DNA of 32,056 nucleotides from Saprospiraceae bacterium (lineage in GTDB: Bacteria; Bacteroidota; Bacteroidia; Chitinophagales; Saprospiraceae), in assembly GCA_016787285.1 (NCBI GenBank), contig JAEUUV010000201.1:1-32056 (forward strand), written 5' to 3'. The notes below the pieces were generated by a model that was not told the origin of the DNA, did no database searches, and saw only the letters and a program-made list of their open reading frames with translations. Each line of letters begins with the position of its first letter. The stretch's first letter is position 1. Shown piece after piece: positions 17,473 through 24,783 of the stretch. A program made the position numbers and the translations under genes.

Positions 17473-17772
17473 ATGTCGCACATCAACTTCGTGTACTTGT
17501 GCCTGATGATCGGCACCTATCTGTACTACCACACCACAGGGACGCCGTTCCCCGAATTTTTGCGCAGCCTGAACACCTGGGTTTGCTGGGGCTTTCTGGC
17601 CTGGGGAGGCTTTTACGCCGGCCGGGTTATTGTAGACTGCCTCCAGTTGAGCGCACAAGGGCAAATGCAGCCCGAGCATGTCCGCAACGGCATCCTGTTG
17701 GCTCTGGTGAGTTATTTACCGACAGTACTCATGTCGGTGTTTTTGTTGCGGGAAGGGTTCATGGAACACTGA
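17473..17772 (+). CDS. Small membrane protein, function unknown
   Basis: A 99-residue protein from the ATG at 17473 (MSHINFVYLCLMIGTYLYYH). A longer in-frame reading from 17266 would run through the preceding gene in another frame, so the short start is preferred. Two or three membrane helices are visible (FVYLCLMIGTYLYY, WVCWGFLAWGGFYAGRVIV, GILLALVSYLPTVLMSVFLL). No family was recognised. The position after the 101-residue membrane protein suggests joint expression. Confidence 0.7.
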   Translation: MSHINFVYLCLMIGTYLYYHTTGTPFPEFLRSLNTWVCWGFLAWGGFYAGRVIVDCLQLSAQGQMQPEHVRNGILLALVSYLPTVLMSVFLLREGFMEH

Positions 17773-17853
17773 ACCCGAGAGTGGCCTGTCCCTGATTTGC
17801 TCTTTTTTACAAAAACACCAGATGGGACACAGATTTCACGGATGTAGTGATAT

Positions 17854-17891
17854 AAAAAAAATACCCGGCTGTGACTTTTCACAACCGGGGT
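17854..17891 (-). terminator. Intrinsic terminator (minus strand)
   Basis: A GC-rich stem of 12 pairs (ACCCCGGTTGTGA / TCACAGCCGGGT, one bulge, loop AAAG) is followed on the minus strand by A and T8. It is the clearest rho-independent terminator in the window. Confidence 0.85.
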
Positions 17892-18127
17892 TCTCGCCTA
17901 TGAAGCATAAGACATCTGCAATGAAATAGCGGCACCCGTCAAATCGGTGGACGTTTTTTAATCCAAATCATACCTGGTGTGGAAGTGCCGAATGCCCGTT
18001 GAGGGCTAGCGTTTCAATCGAATGGAAACGCCGAAGGGCCGCAAAGCACGCACATGGACGTACTGCAGCCGGGTAGAAAGCCAACTTGTAGAAAAGGAAA
18101 CTTTAGCAACGGGCATAACGTGCCCCT
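17854..18127 (-). ncRNA. Probable structured small RNA, family not recognised
   Basis: The ~500-bp gap 17773-18276 holds no convincing protein gene. On the minus strand it has a -7 element (TATCTTTG, 18141-18134), a predicted start near 18127, and a strong intrinsic terminator at its end (17854-17891). The ~270-nt RNA between them has paired segments: ATGCCCGTTG (18116-18107) with CAACGGGCAT (17999-17990), the local hairpin GCGTTTC/GAAACGC, and CGGCAC with GTGCCG. I compared it by eye with the signatures of RNase P, tmRNA, SRP and 6S RNA and found no match. It could also be the long 3' region of the Nudix gene transcript, but the promoter argues for a separate unit. Confidence 0.5.
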
Positions 18128-18133
18128 GAAGGA

Positions 18134-18141
18134 CAAAGATA
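18134..18141 (-). promoter_or_regulatory. -7 element of the small RNA (TATCTTTG)
   Basis: TATCTTTG matches TAnnTTTG on the minus strand. No clear TTG lies 18-21 bp upstream, so the promoter call rests on the -7 element and on the matching terminator about 270 bp downstream. Confidence 0.5.
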
Positions 18142-18276
18142 GATCCGCTCATGGGATGTAGTGTTTGTTTGTGTAATCGGTAAAAAGCGAAACCTCTGGA
18201 TTAAAACTTACGCCAGCAAATGTAAGCGCCGTCCGTTGAAAAAAGCAACGTTTTTTTGCAAACTGTCTGCCATCTT

Positions 18277-18798
18277 TCAAAAGTCGGAGAAGCCTGCCCA
18301 GCGCTCACCGAACTGTTCCCAGAACGCCAGCACTTTGCTCCGCGCCGGAAATTCGGAGTAAATCTCGCCGCGTAGCATACCCTGAAGTACGTGTAAAGTA
18401 GCTTTGGACACTTCTTTTGGAAGGCTATCAACCGGCAACCATTGCACGTCCTTAAATTTTTTCGGCTCCAGCGATGCCGGTTCTCCATGAAAGCGGTCTG
18501 CCCGAAAGTAGAGCACGAGTAGTGTCTCATCTTTCTTCAACTTGTGCCGGTGCAGCACATGCACCAATTTCAAGTCGTTGGGTTCCACATGAATACCGGC
18601 TTCTTCCCGGGCTTCCCGGGCCAAGGCTTCGCGGGCAAATTCATTTTCCTCCACGTTGCCCCCGATAAGGGAAAAACGCCCTCCATTTTTCCTGGTCTGG
18701 CGCAGGAACAGCATTTTCCCTTTTTCCTCTACGATTAGCCTGACGGCAAATATGAGCATACGCTGAGCCGGTAAAATGTCAACGGTTTGGGTTGTCAA
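18277..18798 (-). CDS. Nudix hydrolase family protein
   Basis: A 173-residue hydrolase of nucleoside-diphosphate-linked compounds. The Nudix box is a perfect Gx5Ex7REUxEExGU: G47, E53, then REAREEAGI (61-69), preceded by GGRFSLIGGNVE. The beta-sheet segments LIFAVRLIVEEKGKMLFLRQ and LLVLYFRADRF fit the fold. The substrate cannot be deduced; relatives act on nucleotide sugars, oxidised nucleotides or NADH. A start at the internal Met14 is possible, but the first ATG leaves a sensible spacing of 57 bp to the upstream gene. Confidence 0.9.
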   Translation of the reverse strand: MTTQTVDILPAQRMLIFAVRLIVEEKGKMLFLRQTRKNGGRFSLIGGNVEENEFAREALAREAREEAGIHVEPNDLKLVHVLHRHKLKKDETLLVLYFRADRFHGEPASLEPKKFKDVQWLPVDSLPKEVSKATLHVLQGMLRGEIYSEFPARSKVLAFWEQFGERWAGFSDF

Positions 18799-18855
18799 AA
18801 CGGTGCAAGGTATCGCGGTGGCGATAAAACTCCGGATAAAGTTTTTGTAAAGGGC

Positions 18856-19269
18856 TTATTCCAGGTAAATATCCAACAAAGCGGCTTTGATTGTGGCTTC
18901 CGGCTCGCCCTTTGCTTCCATGGCTAGACGCTTTTCCGCACGCAGTTTCCGCTGTTCGGACAGGGTTTGCCGATACAACGCCCGTTGCGAATTGGAGTTC
19001 AGCAGCCTGCCTATACTTGCCTGGGTGCCTTGCTGGATACTGGTCTTTTTGGCGTGGTACAACGCCGGAGCACTGGAAGCAAACGCTTCAATCTCCGCCA
19101 GGTTTTTCAGTTTCCGAACCTGGATAGCATAGGCTTTTTCCGCCTGTTGAGTGTCCAGATTGTATTTAAGAATCAGCCGGTCGGTAGCCTCGCGGGCGGG
19201 ATCGGAACTTTGTGCGAAAGAAATGTGCTGAACCGTCAGCACGAAAAGCAGGAAAAAAAGGGTGCGCAT
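18856..19269 (-). CDS. Small secreted protein, helical, function unknown
   Basis: A 137-residue protein. The start at 19269 is chosen because MRTLFFLLFVLTVQHISFAQ is a complete signal peptide, whereas longer readings add an unlikely leader. The mature part is rich in Ala, Gln, Lys and Arg and is predicted helical (ILKYNLDTQQAEKAYAIQVRK ... LYRQTLSEQRKLRAEKRLA), resembling the small periplasmic proteins that often sit in Bacteroidota genomes without known role. The DUF4230 gene lies 53 bp upstream on the same strand. Confidence 0.75.
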   Translation of the reverse strand: MRTLFFLLFVLTVQHISFAQSSDPAREATDRLILKYNLDTQQAEKAYAIQVRKLKNLAEIEAFASSAPALYHAKKTSIQQGTQASIGRLLNSNSQRALYRQTLSEQRKLRAEKRLAMEAKGEPEATIKAALLDIYLE

Positions 19270-19322
19270 AATTGAGTATTTGATTGGCATAGCCGGCAAA
19301 ATTACGGTGTTTTCGGGGCGAT

Positions 19323-19925
19323 TCAACGCGGTGTCGTTTCCGGCTGCCCGGCCCGCATAATCTCGACTTTCCAACCGGTATTTTCCGCCATAAAACGCAC
19401 GATCTCGAAAATCTTGTCCGATTGCTCTTTCGCCGAGGCCAGCAGGTTGCTTTGGTTCGCCGATTCCCGGATGAGGTCCTTGGCTCGTTTGTTGATCCGG
19501 TTGTAGTCCTCCGGTGAAAAATCCGTGAACACCCCCGTGGATACGTCGTAGTAGTCCAGCGTGTGGTCAATGCTCAGAATTTGCGGCTCGGGCAGCGGCC
19601 CGATGCGCAGCACCTTGTTCAGGGAATCCGCCTCCATGTTCAGGTTTCCGAGGTCATAACCGGCAGACACCACCGCATTCACCCGCACCAGGGCTTTTTT
19701 GTCCCAAAACCAGGTGAAGTAGCCCGAGTACTCGCTGTAGTTATAAATCTCCGAAAACTCCCCTTCCACGGTAGTCAACTTGACCACCGAGCGGATTTTT
19801 TCCAGCAAAACCGTAGCGCTTTCCTGCGGCTTCGTTTCTTTGGGCGCGAAAATCCGGATGGCCAGCCAGCCGCCCAATACAAACGTGACAACGAAAGCAC
19901 TGATGACGAGGATGCGTTTTAGCAT
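19323..19925 (-). CDS. DUF4230 domain-containing membrane-anchored protein
   Basis: A 200-residue protein with a single N-terminal membrane anchor (MLKRILVISAFVVTFVLGGW) and an extracytoplasmic domain typical of DUF4230: VVKLTTVEGEFSEIYNYSEY, KALVRVNAVVSAGYDL, ILSIDHTLDYYDVSTGVFT and a helical C-terminus. The start at 19925 is preferred; an open extension to 20267 would run through the divergent lipoprotein gene. The function of DUF4230 is unknown. The gene is divergent from the lipoprotein gene across only 54 bp. Confidence 0.85.
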   Translation of the reverse strand: MLKRILVISAFVVTFVLGGWLAIRIFAPKETKPQESATVLLEKIRSVVKLTTVEGEFSEIYNYSEYSGYFTWFWDKKALVRVNAVVSAGYDLGNLNMEADSLNKVLRIGPLPEPQILSIDHTLDYYDVSTGVFTDFSPEDYNRINKRAKDLIRESANQSNLLASAKEQSDKIFEIVRFMAENTGWKVEIMRAGQPETTPR

Positions 19926-19979
19926 GGTCAAGATTATTTGAATACAAAGGACACGAAAAAAACTGCAAACCTGTACGAT

Positions 19980-21053
19980 ATGAAAAAAACGCTTCTCATC
20001 GGCCTGGCTTCCGCCTGGCTGTTCGCCTGCCAAACCCAATCCGGCCCCTGGGCAGATTTTGTCAAATGCGGTGCCAACCCCTGTGTTGCCGAAGCAATGG
20101 CGGTCAAAGATGCTTTTCTGAAAGACCCCAAAACGCTGCTCGGGCAGTTTCAGGAAACCTACGCCAAAGGCGACGACCACGTCGTCGGCTGGCTGTACAT
20201 CCTGCGCGACAGTATGCTGCTCAACGAACAATATGGCAGCACGGCAGAACGCTACGCCATTCAGCAACGCATAGTGGCTGCGGCAAAAGCCTTTGAAAAC
20301 GACCCGAATTTAGGCGAAATGGCCCGCTCGGTGCTGGGTGAAATCGAGACGCTCGCCATTATTTCCGAAACGGAAGACGCTGCCGAACCGTCCGGCGAAG
20401 TGTTCACCGGTACGTACGCCTACGAACTTCCGGGCGACGGCGGCACCGGCGAACTGCTCGTCGGGCGCACAGCGTACGACAAGTTTCGGTTCCAACTCAC
20501 CGTCGTCGGCAAAGCGCCTGCCCACAATCAGGGCGTGCTGGAAGGCGAGGCAAACATCCACGGAAACGGGGCCTCGTTTTCCACCACAGCCTACGGCGGT
20601 ACTTGCACCCTCGAGTTTTTCTTTGACGAAAACACAGTGAAAATCAAAACTACCCAGGGCGACAGCCCGACCTGCGGCTTCGGAAACGGCGTTTTGGCCG
20701 ACGGCGAGTTCCGCCGCAAGGGCTACGACGACCTGTTCCTCAACGGCGCCGATGCCGAAATGGCAAAAAACGTGCAGGGCGAATGGGTGTCGGCTACCGA
20801 CCCGAAGGCGGCGCTGAAAATTGCCGACGGTAAATACGGCGATGTGTACGCCGGCGAGGCTATGGGCGCCTGGCCGTACCTGTTCAACCCGAAGTGCCCG
20901 GCCAACTGCAATCCGGTAGCGCCGACGCCCTGTCTGCAGGTATTCGGACAAGACGATGTGTGCTACGCCGTCGTAAAGGCCGACGGCAAAACGCTGCACC
21001 TTTCCCAAATCGGCGGCACAGGCAACACGCTGGTTTTTACCCGAAAAAAATAA
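19980..21053 (+). CDS. Putative lipoprotein, function unknown
   Basis: A 357-residue exported protein. The first 17 residues (MKKTLLIGLASAWLFAC) form a signal peptide with lipobox LFAC, so Cys17 should be lipidated. The mature part begins with a helical stretch (residues ~25-125), followed by beta-rich domains with GTYAYELPGDGGTGELLVG and two Cys-containing segments (CGANPC; CPANCNPVAPTPC). No known family was recognised. The CapA-family gene starts 6 bp after its stop, so the two are surely cotranscribed. Confidence 0.82.
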   Translation: MKKTLLIGLASAWLFACQTQSGPWADFVKCGANPCVAEAMAVKDAFLKDPKTLLGQFQETYAKGDDHVVGWLYILRDSMLLNEQYGSTAERYAIQQRIVAAAKAFENDPNLGEMARSVLGEIETLAIISETEDAAEPSGEVFTGTYAYELPGDGGTGELLVGRTAYDKFRFQLTVVGKAPAHNQGVLEGEANIHGNGASFSTTAYGGTCTLEFFFDENTVKIKTTQGDSPTCGFGNGVLADGEFRRKGYDDLFLNGADAEMAKNVQGEWVSATDPKAALKIADGKYGDVYAGEAMGAWPYLFNPKCPANCNPVAPTPCLQVFGQDDVCYAVVKADGKTLHLSQIGGTGNTLVFTRKK

Positions 21054-21059
21054 ACCGCC

Positions 21060-22136
21060 ATGCGAACGCCACTCCCGATTGCCACGTTTTTATTCTGCCT
21101 CTGCGCCCTCCCGCTCGGCGCCCAAACGGACACTCTGCGCCTGATCTTCGCCGGCGACATCATGGGCCACGCCCCGCAGATCAAAAGCGCCGAAACCGGC
21201 CCGGGCCAGTACGATTACCGGCCTTGCTTCCGCTACGTCAAGCCCATTCTGGAGCAGGCCGATCTGGCCATCGGCAACCTCGAACTGACGCTGCCCGGCA
21301 AGGGACCGTACTCGGGTTATCCCATGTTCCGCAGTCCCGACGCGCTGGCCGTGGCCCTGCACGACGCCGGTTTCGACATCCTCGTGACGGCCAACAACCA
21401 CTCCAACGACAGCCGTGGCCCGGGCGTGGTCAGTACCATCGAAACCGTGCGCGAACTGGGCTTCCAGCAAACCGGCACCTTCAAAAGCCGGCGCGACCGC
21501 GAGTTGTTCTACCCGCTCATGGTGTACCGAAATGGTTTCAAATTAGCGCTGCTGAACTACACCTATGACACCAACGGCGTACCCACAGAGGCGCCCACCG
21601 TTGTCAACCTGATTGACACGATGCAAATAGCCGCCGACCTCGCCGAGGCCCGCTCCCGCAAACCGCATTTCATCATCGTGGTGATGCACTGGGGGCTGGA
21701 GTACCAACTTCATGAAAATGCCGAGCAGCGCAAATTAGCCAATTTCCTTATCCGGAACGGCGCCGACATGATTATCGGCGCGCACCCGCACGTGGTGCAG
21801 CCCATCCGGGAGGAAACGGTCACCCTGCCTGATGGCTCGAAAAAATCGGCAGTGGTGGTCTATTCGTTGGGAAACTTCATCTCCAACCAGCAAAAACCCG
21901 GTACCGACGGCGGTATTCTGTTTCAGGTGGATTTGCTGCACCGAAAGGGCGTGCCCTACGCCGAAGTCGGCGCCTACGGCTACATTCCCGTGTGGCGCTA
22001 CATCCACCGGGACGCCAAAGGCAAGAGCACATTTTTTGCCGTTCCCACCGACCGGCCACCGACCGACCTGACCATGCCGGCTACGGCTACGAATGCCATG
22101 CGGACGTATGCGGAAGGGCTGCGCAAGCGTTTGTGA
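21060..22136 (+). CDS. CapA family protein (PGA_cap / metallophosphatase-like), exported
   Basis: A 358-residue protein with a signal peptide (MRTPLPIATFLFCLCALPLG, cleavage near Ala21-Gln22). The CapA/PGA_cap fold is marked by GDIMGH (32-37), GNLELTL (72-78), TANNHSND (110-117), MHWGLEY (209-215), GAHPHVVQP (240-248) and YSLGNF near 275. These His/Asp/Asn clusters build a two-metal centre like that of calcineurin-type phosphoesterases. CapA of Bacillus takes part in poly-gamma-glutamate capsule export, but no other cap genes are present here, so a capsule role is not supported. It is cotranscribed with the lipoprotein. Confidence 0.92.
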   Translation: MRTPLPIATFLFCLCALPLGAQTDTLRLIFAGDIMGHAPQIKSAETGPGQYDYRPCFRYVKPILEQADLAIGNLELTLPGKGPYSGYPMFRSPDALAVALHDAGFDILVTANNHSNDSRGPGVVSTIETVRELGFQQTGTFKSRRDRELFYPLMVYRNGFKLALLNYTYDTNGVPTEAPTVVNLIDTMQIAADLAEARSRKPHFIIVVMHWGLEYQLHENAEQRKLANFLIRNGADMIIGAHPHVVQPIREETVTLPDGSKKSAVVVYSLGNFISNQQKPGTDGGILFQVDLLHRKGVPYAEVGAYGYIPVWRYIHRDAKGKSTFFAVPTDRPPTDLTMPATATNAMRTYAEGLRKRL

Positions 22137-22151
22137 TTTGAGTATGCCGCA

Positions 22152-22242
22152 TTTGTCATCCTGACGGGATCCGTGCGCTCTACGAGGGGAACCGTGCGTG
22201 CGTGGCCCTCGTAGAGCGGACGGATCCCGTCAGGATGACAAA
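22152..22242. terminator. Long inverted repeat between convergent genes (probable two-way terminator)
   Basis: Arms of 37 bp (22152-22188 and 22206-22242) match except at one position, around a 17-bp loop. Each arm begins with TTTGTCATCCTGACGGGATC on its own strand. It fills the gap between capA-like and sxtJ-like stop codons. No T run follows, so termination would depend on the stem itself; it may be a dispersed repeat. Confidence 0.8.
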
Positions 22243-22249
22243 CGAAGGG

Positions 22250-22621
22250 TCACCACGTGTTTTCCAAATCCTTCGGCCCGTAGGTATGGCCGCGCTCGGT
22301 GTAGTAGCTCTCGTCGGCCTTTTTTTTGCGCAGCAAAAAGCCCGACGCGGCGCCGGAAAGACGCGCCAGCCAGGCAACGGGCGTGAGCAGCAAGAAAAAC
22401 ACCACCGACAGCAGCACGCGCCCATTCAGCCAGCCCAGCCCTTGGGCCAGCAGCATCCAACCTGCATGTACCTTGGCGGATAGCCAGGGCGAAAACACCC
22501 CGGCCAGCGCCACCGCCACCGCACTCCGCAGCAGCCAGATATTCCCCAGCCAGAGGTAAAACACCAGCAGCCCCGCCGTGATGACCAGCATGGTTTCCAG
22601 TACTTTCGATCGGTTGTTCAT
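22250..22621 (-). CDS. SxtJ-like small membrane protein
   Basis: A 123-residue membrane protein starting at the ATG at 22621 (MNNRSKVLETMLVITAGLLV). It has three or four hydrophobic segments (LVITAGLLVFYLWLG, SAVAVALAGVFSPWLSA, VLLSVVFFLLLTPVAWLARL) and a polar tail with LLRKKKADESYYTERGHTYG. The sequence and position match the SxtJ family: unknown proteins encoded beside O-carbamoyltransferases, first described in saxitoxin clusters. It starts 2 bp after the stop of the DUF5989 gene, so coupling is tight. No enzymatic role can be read; a membrane scaffold or partner for the carbamoyltransferase is inference. Confidence 0.82.
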   Translation of the reverse strand: MNNRSKVLETMLVITAGLLVFYLWLGNIWLLRSAVAVALAGVFSPWLSAKVHAGWMLLAQGLGWLNGRVLLSVVFFLLLTPVAWLARLSGAASGFLLRKKKADESYYTERGHTYGPKDLENTW

Positions 22622-22623
22622 GG

Positions 22624-22773
22624 TCAAAACAGCGTGTAGATGAACGGTGCAATGGCACTCCCGCCGCCGATAACCAGCAGCACACCCAGCAGCAGCAGCA
22701 CGATCACCACAGGGGCGAGCCACCACTTTTTGCGGGTTTTCATGAATTGAAACAGTTCGCGGAGAAATTCCAT
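22624..22773 (-). CDS. DUF5989 (SxtK-like) single-helix membrane protein
   Basis: A 49-residue protein: MEFLRELFQFMKTRKKWWL forms an amphipathic basic lead, then VVIVLLLLGVLLVIGG is one membrane helix, and SAIAPFIYTLF closes the chain. This exact layout (RKKWW, helix, APFIYTLF end) is that of DUF5989 proteins, found next to carbamoyltransferases and SxtJ. Its small size makes it easy to miss in automated annotation. It lies between carbamoyltransferase and SxtJ genes, as SxtK does. A 7-bp repeat block starts 16 bp upstream of its ATG. Confidence 0.88.
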   Translation of the reverse strand: MEFLRELFQFMKTRKKWWLAPVVIVLLLLGVLLVIGGGSAIAPFIYTLF

Positions 22774-22789
22774 ATCGTGAGTGATATTA

Positions 22790-22859
22790 GCGATGAGTGA
22801 TGAGTGATGAGTGATGAACACCCTACGGGACTCATCGTTCATCACTCATCGCTCATCGC
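22790..22859. repeat. Symmetrical hairpin of 7-bp units (4 + 4 inverted)
   Basis: Four units (GCGATGA, then GTGATGA three times; 22790-22817) face four inverted units (TCATCGT, TCATCAC, TCATCGC, TCATCGC; 22832-22859) across 14 bp. It lies in the 95-bp gap between the carbamoyltransferase stop and the DUF5989 start. Confidence 0.9.
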
Positions 22860-22868
22860 TAACAAAGT

Positions 22869-24731
22869 TTAGTCCAGCACAAACTCCTCTTTCCACCCAT
22901 CCCTTTCCTTCCATTCGGGCTGGTTTTTTTTGTCAAACAAATAGTCGCCCACCACGAGGTAGTCCATTTCCGTGCGCATGAAGCAGCGATAGGCATCCTC
23001 GGGGGTGCAAACGATGGGTTCGCCGCGCACGTTGAAACTCGTGTTCACCACCACCGCCACGCCGGTTTTTTGGCGGAACGCCTCGATGAGCGACCAGTAG
23101 CGCGGGTTGGTTTCGCGGTGCACCGTCTGGATGCGGGCCGAAAAATCAATATGCGTGATGGAGGGCAGATCGGAGCGCAAGTGGTACAGTTTGTCGCGCA
23201 CGGGCAGGGTGTCGTAGTTGGCCGGCAGGGGCAGGCGGCGCTCGGCACGTACCGGATGCACCAGCAGCATGTACGGCGAAATACCCGCGTAGTCGAAGTA
23301 CTCCGCCACGCGCTCGGCCTGCACCGAGGGCGCGAAGGGTCGGAAACTTTCGCGGTACTTGATCTTCAGGTTGAGTTTTTTCTGCATTTCGGCGTTGCGT
23401 GGGTCGCCGAGGATGCTGCGGTTGCCCAGCGCGCGCGGGCCGAATTCCATACGCCCCTGCACCCAGCCGACCACATTGCCGGCGGCGAGCAGGGCGGCGG
23501 TTTCGGTTGCCAGATCGTCGAAGCGGTCGAAGTGGCGACAGGGCGCGCCGTATTTTCGGGCTACGCGTTGCACTTCCAGGTCGGAAAACGCCGGACCGAG
23601 GTAACTGCCCTGCATGCCGTCAAGTTGCGCGGGCACAGGGCGGTCTTTTTGGAAAAAAATATGCTCTGCCGCCAGGGTCGCTCCGAGCGAACCGCCTGCG
23701 TCGCCGGCAGCGGGCTGGATGAACACCTGATCGAAAATGCCGGCTTGCTGGATTTTTCCGTTGGCCACGCAATTGAGCGCCACGCCGCCGGCGAGACACA
23801 GGTTGCGGGCGCCCGTCAGGCGTTGCGCCTCGCGGGCCATGCGCAGCACGACTTCTTCGGTAAACTGCTGGATGGCGAGACCGAGGTTGCAGTGGTGTGC
23901 TTCGAGCGCGTCTTCGGGTTTGCGCTTGGGAAAACCGAAGAGGCGCTCCCAGTCGGCGTCGCGCACCATGCGCAGACCGGTGGCGTAGTCGAAGTAGCGC
24001 TGGTTGAGCCAGAGCGAACCGTCGGGACGCAAATCCACGAGTTCGGTGCGGATGGTGTCGAGGTAGCGCGCGATGTCGGGTGAATGCGGGTTGCCGTAAG
24101 GCGCCAGACCCATGAGTTTGTATTCGCCGGAGTTGACCCGGAAGCCGAGGAAATAGGTGAACGCCGAGTACAGCAGTCCCAGCGAATGCGGGAAACGCAG
24201 TTCTTTTAAAATCGAAATCTCCTTGCCTTTGCCGTGGCAGATGCTGGCCGTAGCCCACTCGCCCACGCCGTCCACGGTGAGGATGGCGGCTTCCTCAAAG
24301 GGCGCCGGGTAAAATGCGCTGGCTGCGTGCGAGAGGTGGTGTTCGGGAAACAGCAGGCGCAGTTTGCGGCGGTCGAAGGGCATGATTTTGCCCAGTTCCT
24401 CGCGCAGGGCGCGTTTGAGAAACATTTTTTCGCGCAGCCACACGGGCATGCCCGCCCAAAAGGAGCGCAGGCCGCGCGGCGCAAAAGCGTAGTACGTCTC
24501 CAGCAGACGCTCGAATTTGAGCAGGGGTTTGTCGTAAAACGCCACGGCGTCGAGTTGGTCGAGCGTGAGTCCGGCTTCCTCCAGACAGAAACGCACGGCG
24601 TTGGTTGGGAAGCCGGGGTCGTGTTTTTTGCGCGTGAAGCGCTCCTCCTGCGCAGCGGCGATCAGGTGTCCGTCGCGCAGGATGGCGGCGGCGGAGTCGT
24701 GGTAGTAGGCGGAAATTCCGAGGATGTTCAC
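22869..24731 (-). CDS. NodU/CmcH/TobZ-type carbamoyltransferase (SxtI-like)
   Basis: Transfers a carbamoyl group from carbamoyl phosphate, through a carbamoyl-adenylate, to a hydroxyl of a sugar or metabolite. At 620 residues it has both family halves. The N-terminal Kae1-like domain starts MNILGISAYYHDSAAAIL and carries the metal-binding HHLSH (131-135) and TVDGVGEW (152-159), plus LCLAGGVALNCVANGKI further on. The C-terminal YrdC-like half contains GWVQGRMEFGPRALGNRSIL, KIKYRESFRPFAPSV and VVNTSFNVRGEPIVCTPEDA. All expected motifs are intact. Neighbours are an SGNH hydrolase, DUF5989 and SxtJ-like proteins, so the acceptor is probably an envelope glycan or an exported small molecule. That is inference. 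Confidence 0.95.
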   Translation of the reverse strand: MNILGISAYYHDSAAAILRDGHLIAAAQEERFTRKKHDPGFPTNAVRFCLEEAGLTLDQLDAVAFYDKPLLKFERLLETYYAFAPRGLRSFWAGMPVWLREKMFLKRALREELGKIMPFDRRKLRLLFPEHHLSHAASAFYPAPFEEAAILTVDGVGEWATASICHGKGKEISILKELRFPHSLGLLYSAFTYFLGFRVNSGEYKLMGLAPYGNPHSPDIARYLDTIRTELVDLRPDGSLWLNQRYFDYATGLRMVRDADWERLFGFPKRKPEDALEAHHCNLGLAIQQFTEEVVLRMAREAQRLTGARNLCLAGGVALNCVANGKIQQAGIFDQVFIQPAAGDAGGSLGATLAAEHIFFQKDRPVPAQLDGMQGSYLGPAFSDLEVQRVARKYGAPCRHFDRFDDLATETAALLAAGNVVGWVQGRMEFGPRALGNRSILGDPRNAEMQKKLNLKIKYRESFRPFAPSVQAERVAEYFDYAGISPYMLLVHPVRAERRLPLPANYDTLPVRDKLYHLRSDLPSITHIDFSARIQTVHRETNPRYWSLIEAFRQKTGVAVVVNTSFNVRGEPIVCTPEDAYRCFMRTEMDYLVVGDYLFDKKNQPEWKERDGWKEEFVLD

Positions 24732-24750
24732 GGGTGCGTACGGGAGAATT

Positions 24751-24783
24751 AGACCTTCCAGGTTTTAAAAACCTGGAAGGTCT
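24751..24783. repeat. Perfect palindrome (16-bp arms) overlapping the end of the SGNH hydrolase gene
   Basis: AGACCTTCCAGGTTTT (24751-24766) and AAAACCTGGAAGGTCT (24768-24783) are exact inverted copies around one base. The stop codon of the SGNH gene (24765-24767) lies in the loop, and its last residues DLPGF are encoded by the arm. It looks like a short dispersed palindrome that inserted into the gene end. Confidence 0.88.

Noticed and set aside
17854-18127. RNase P RNA, tmRNA, SRP RNA or 6S RNA
   Set aside because: The hallmark sequences of these RNAs (for example the GAAAGUCC core of RNase P or the tRNA-like ends of tmRNA) were not found on either strand.
18234-18257. Plus-strand intrinsic terminator (CGTTG/CAACG plus T7)
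   Set aside because: Only a 5-bp stem and no plus-strand gene ends close by; probably chance in an AT-rich stretch.
19926-20267. N-terminal extension of the DUF4230 protein
   Set aside because: The extension would overlap the divergent lipoprotein gene and lacks a signal; the start at 19925 gives a clean membrane anchor.
21060-22136. Capsule biosynthesis locus
   Set aside because: Only the CapA-like protein is present; capB, capC and capE counterparts are absent, so a capsule locus is not supported.
23070-24083. 337-residue open frame antisense to the carbamoyltransferase
   Set aside because: Shadow of a gene with all catalytic motifs intact.
22869-24731. Saxitoxin-type biosynthetic cluster
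   Set aside because: Only the carbamoyltransferase and the two small SxtJ/SxtK-like proteins are present; no polyketide synthase-like or amidinotransferase genes are seen.
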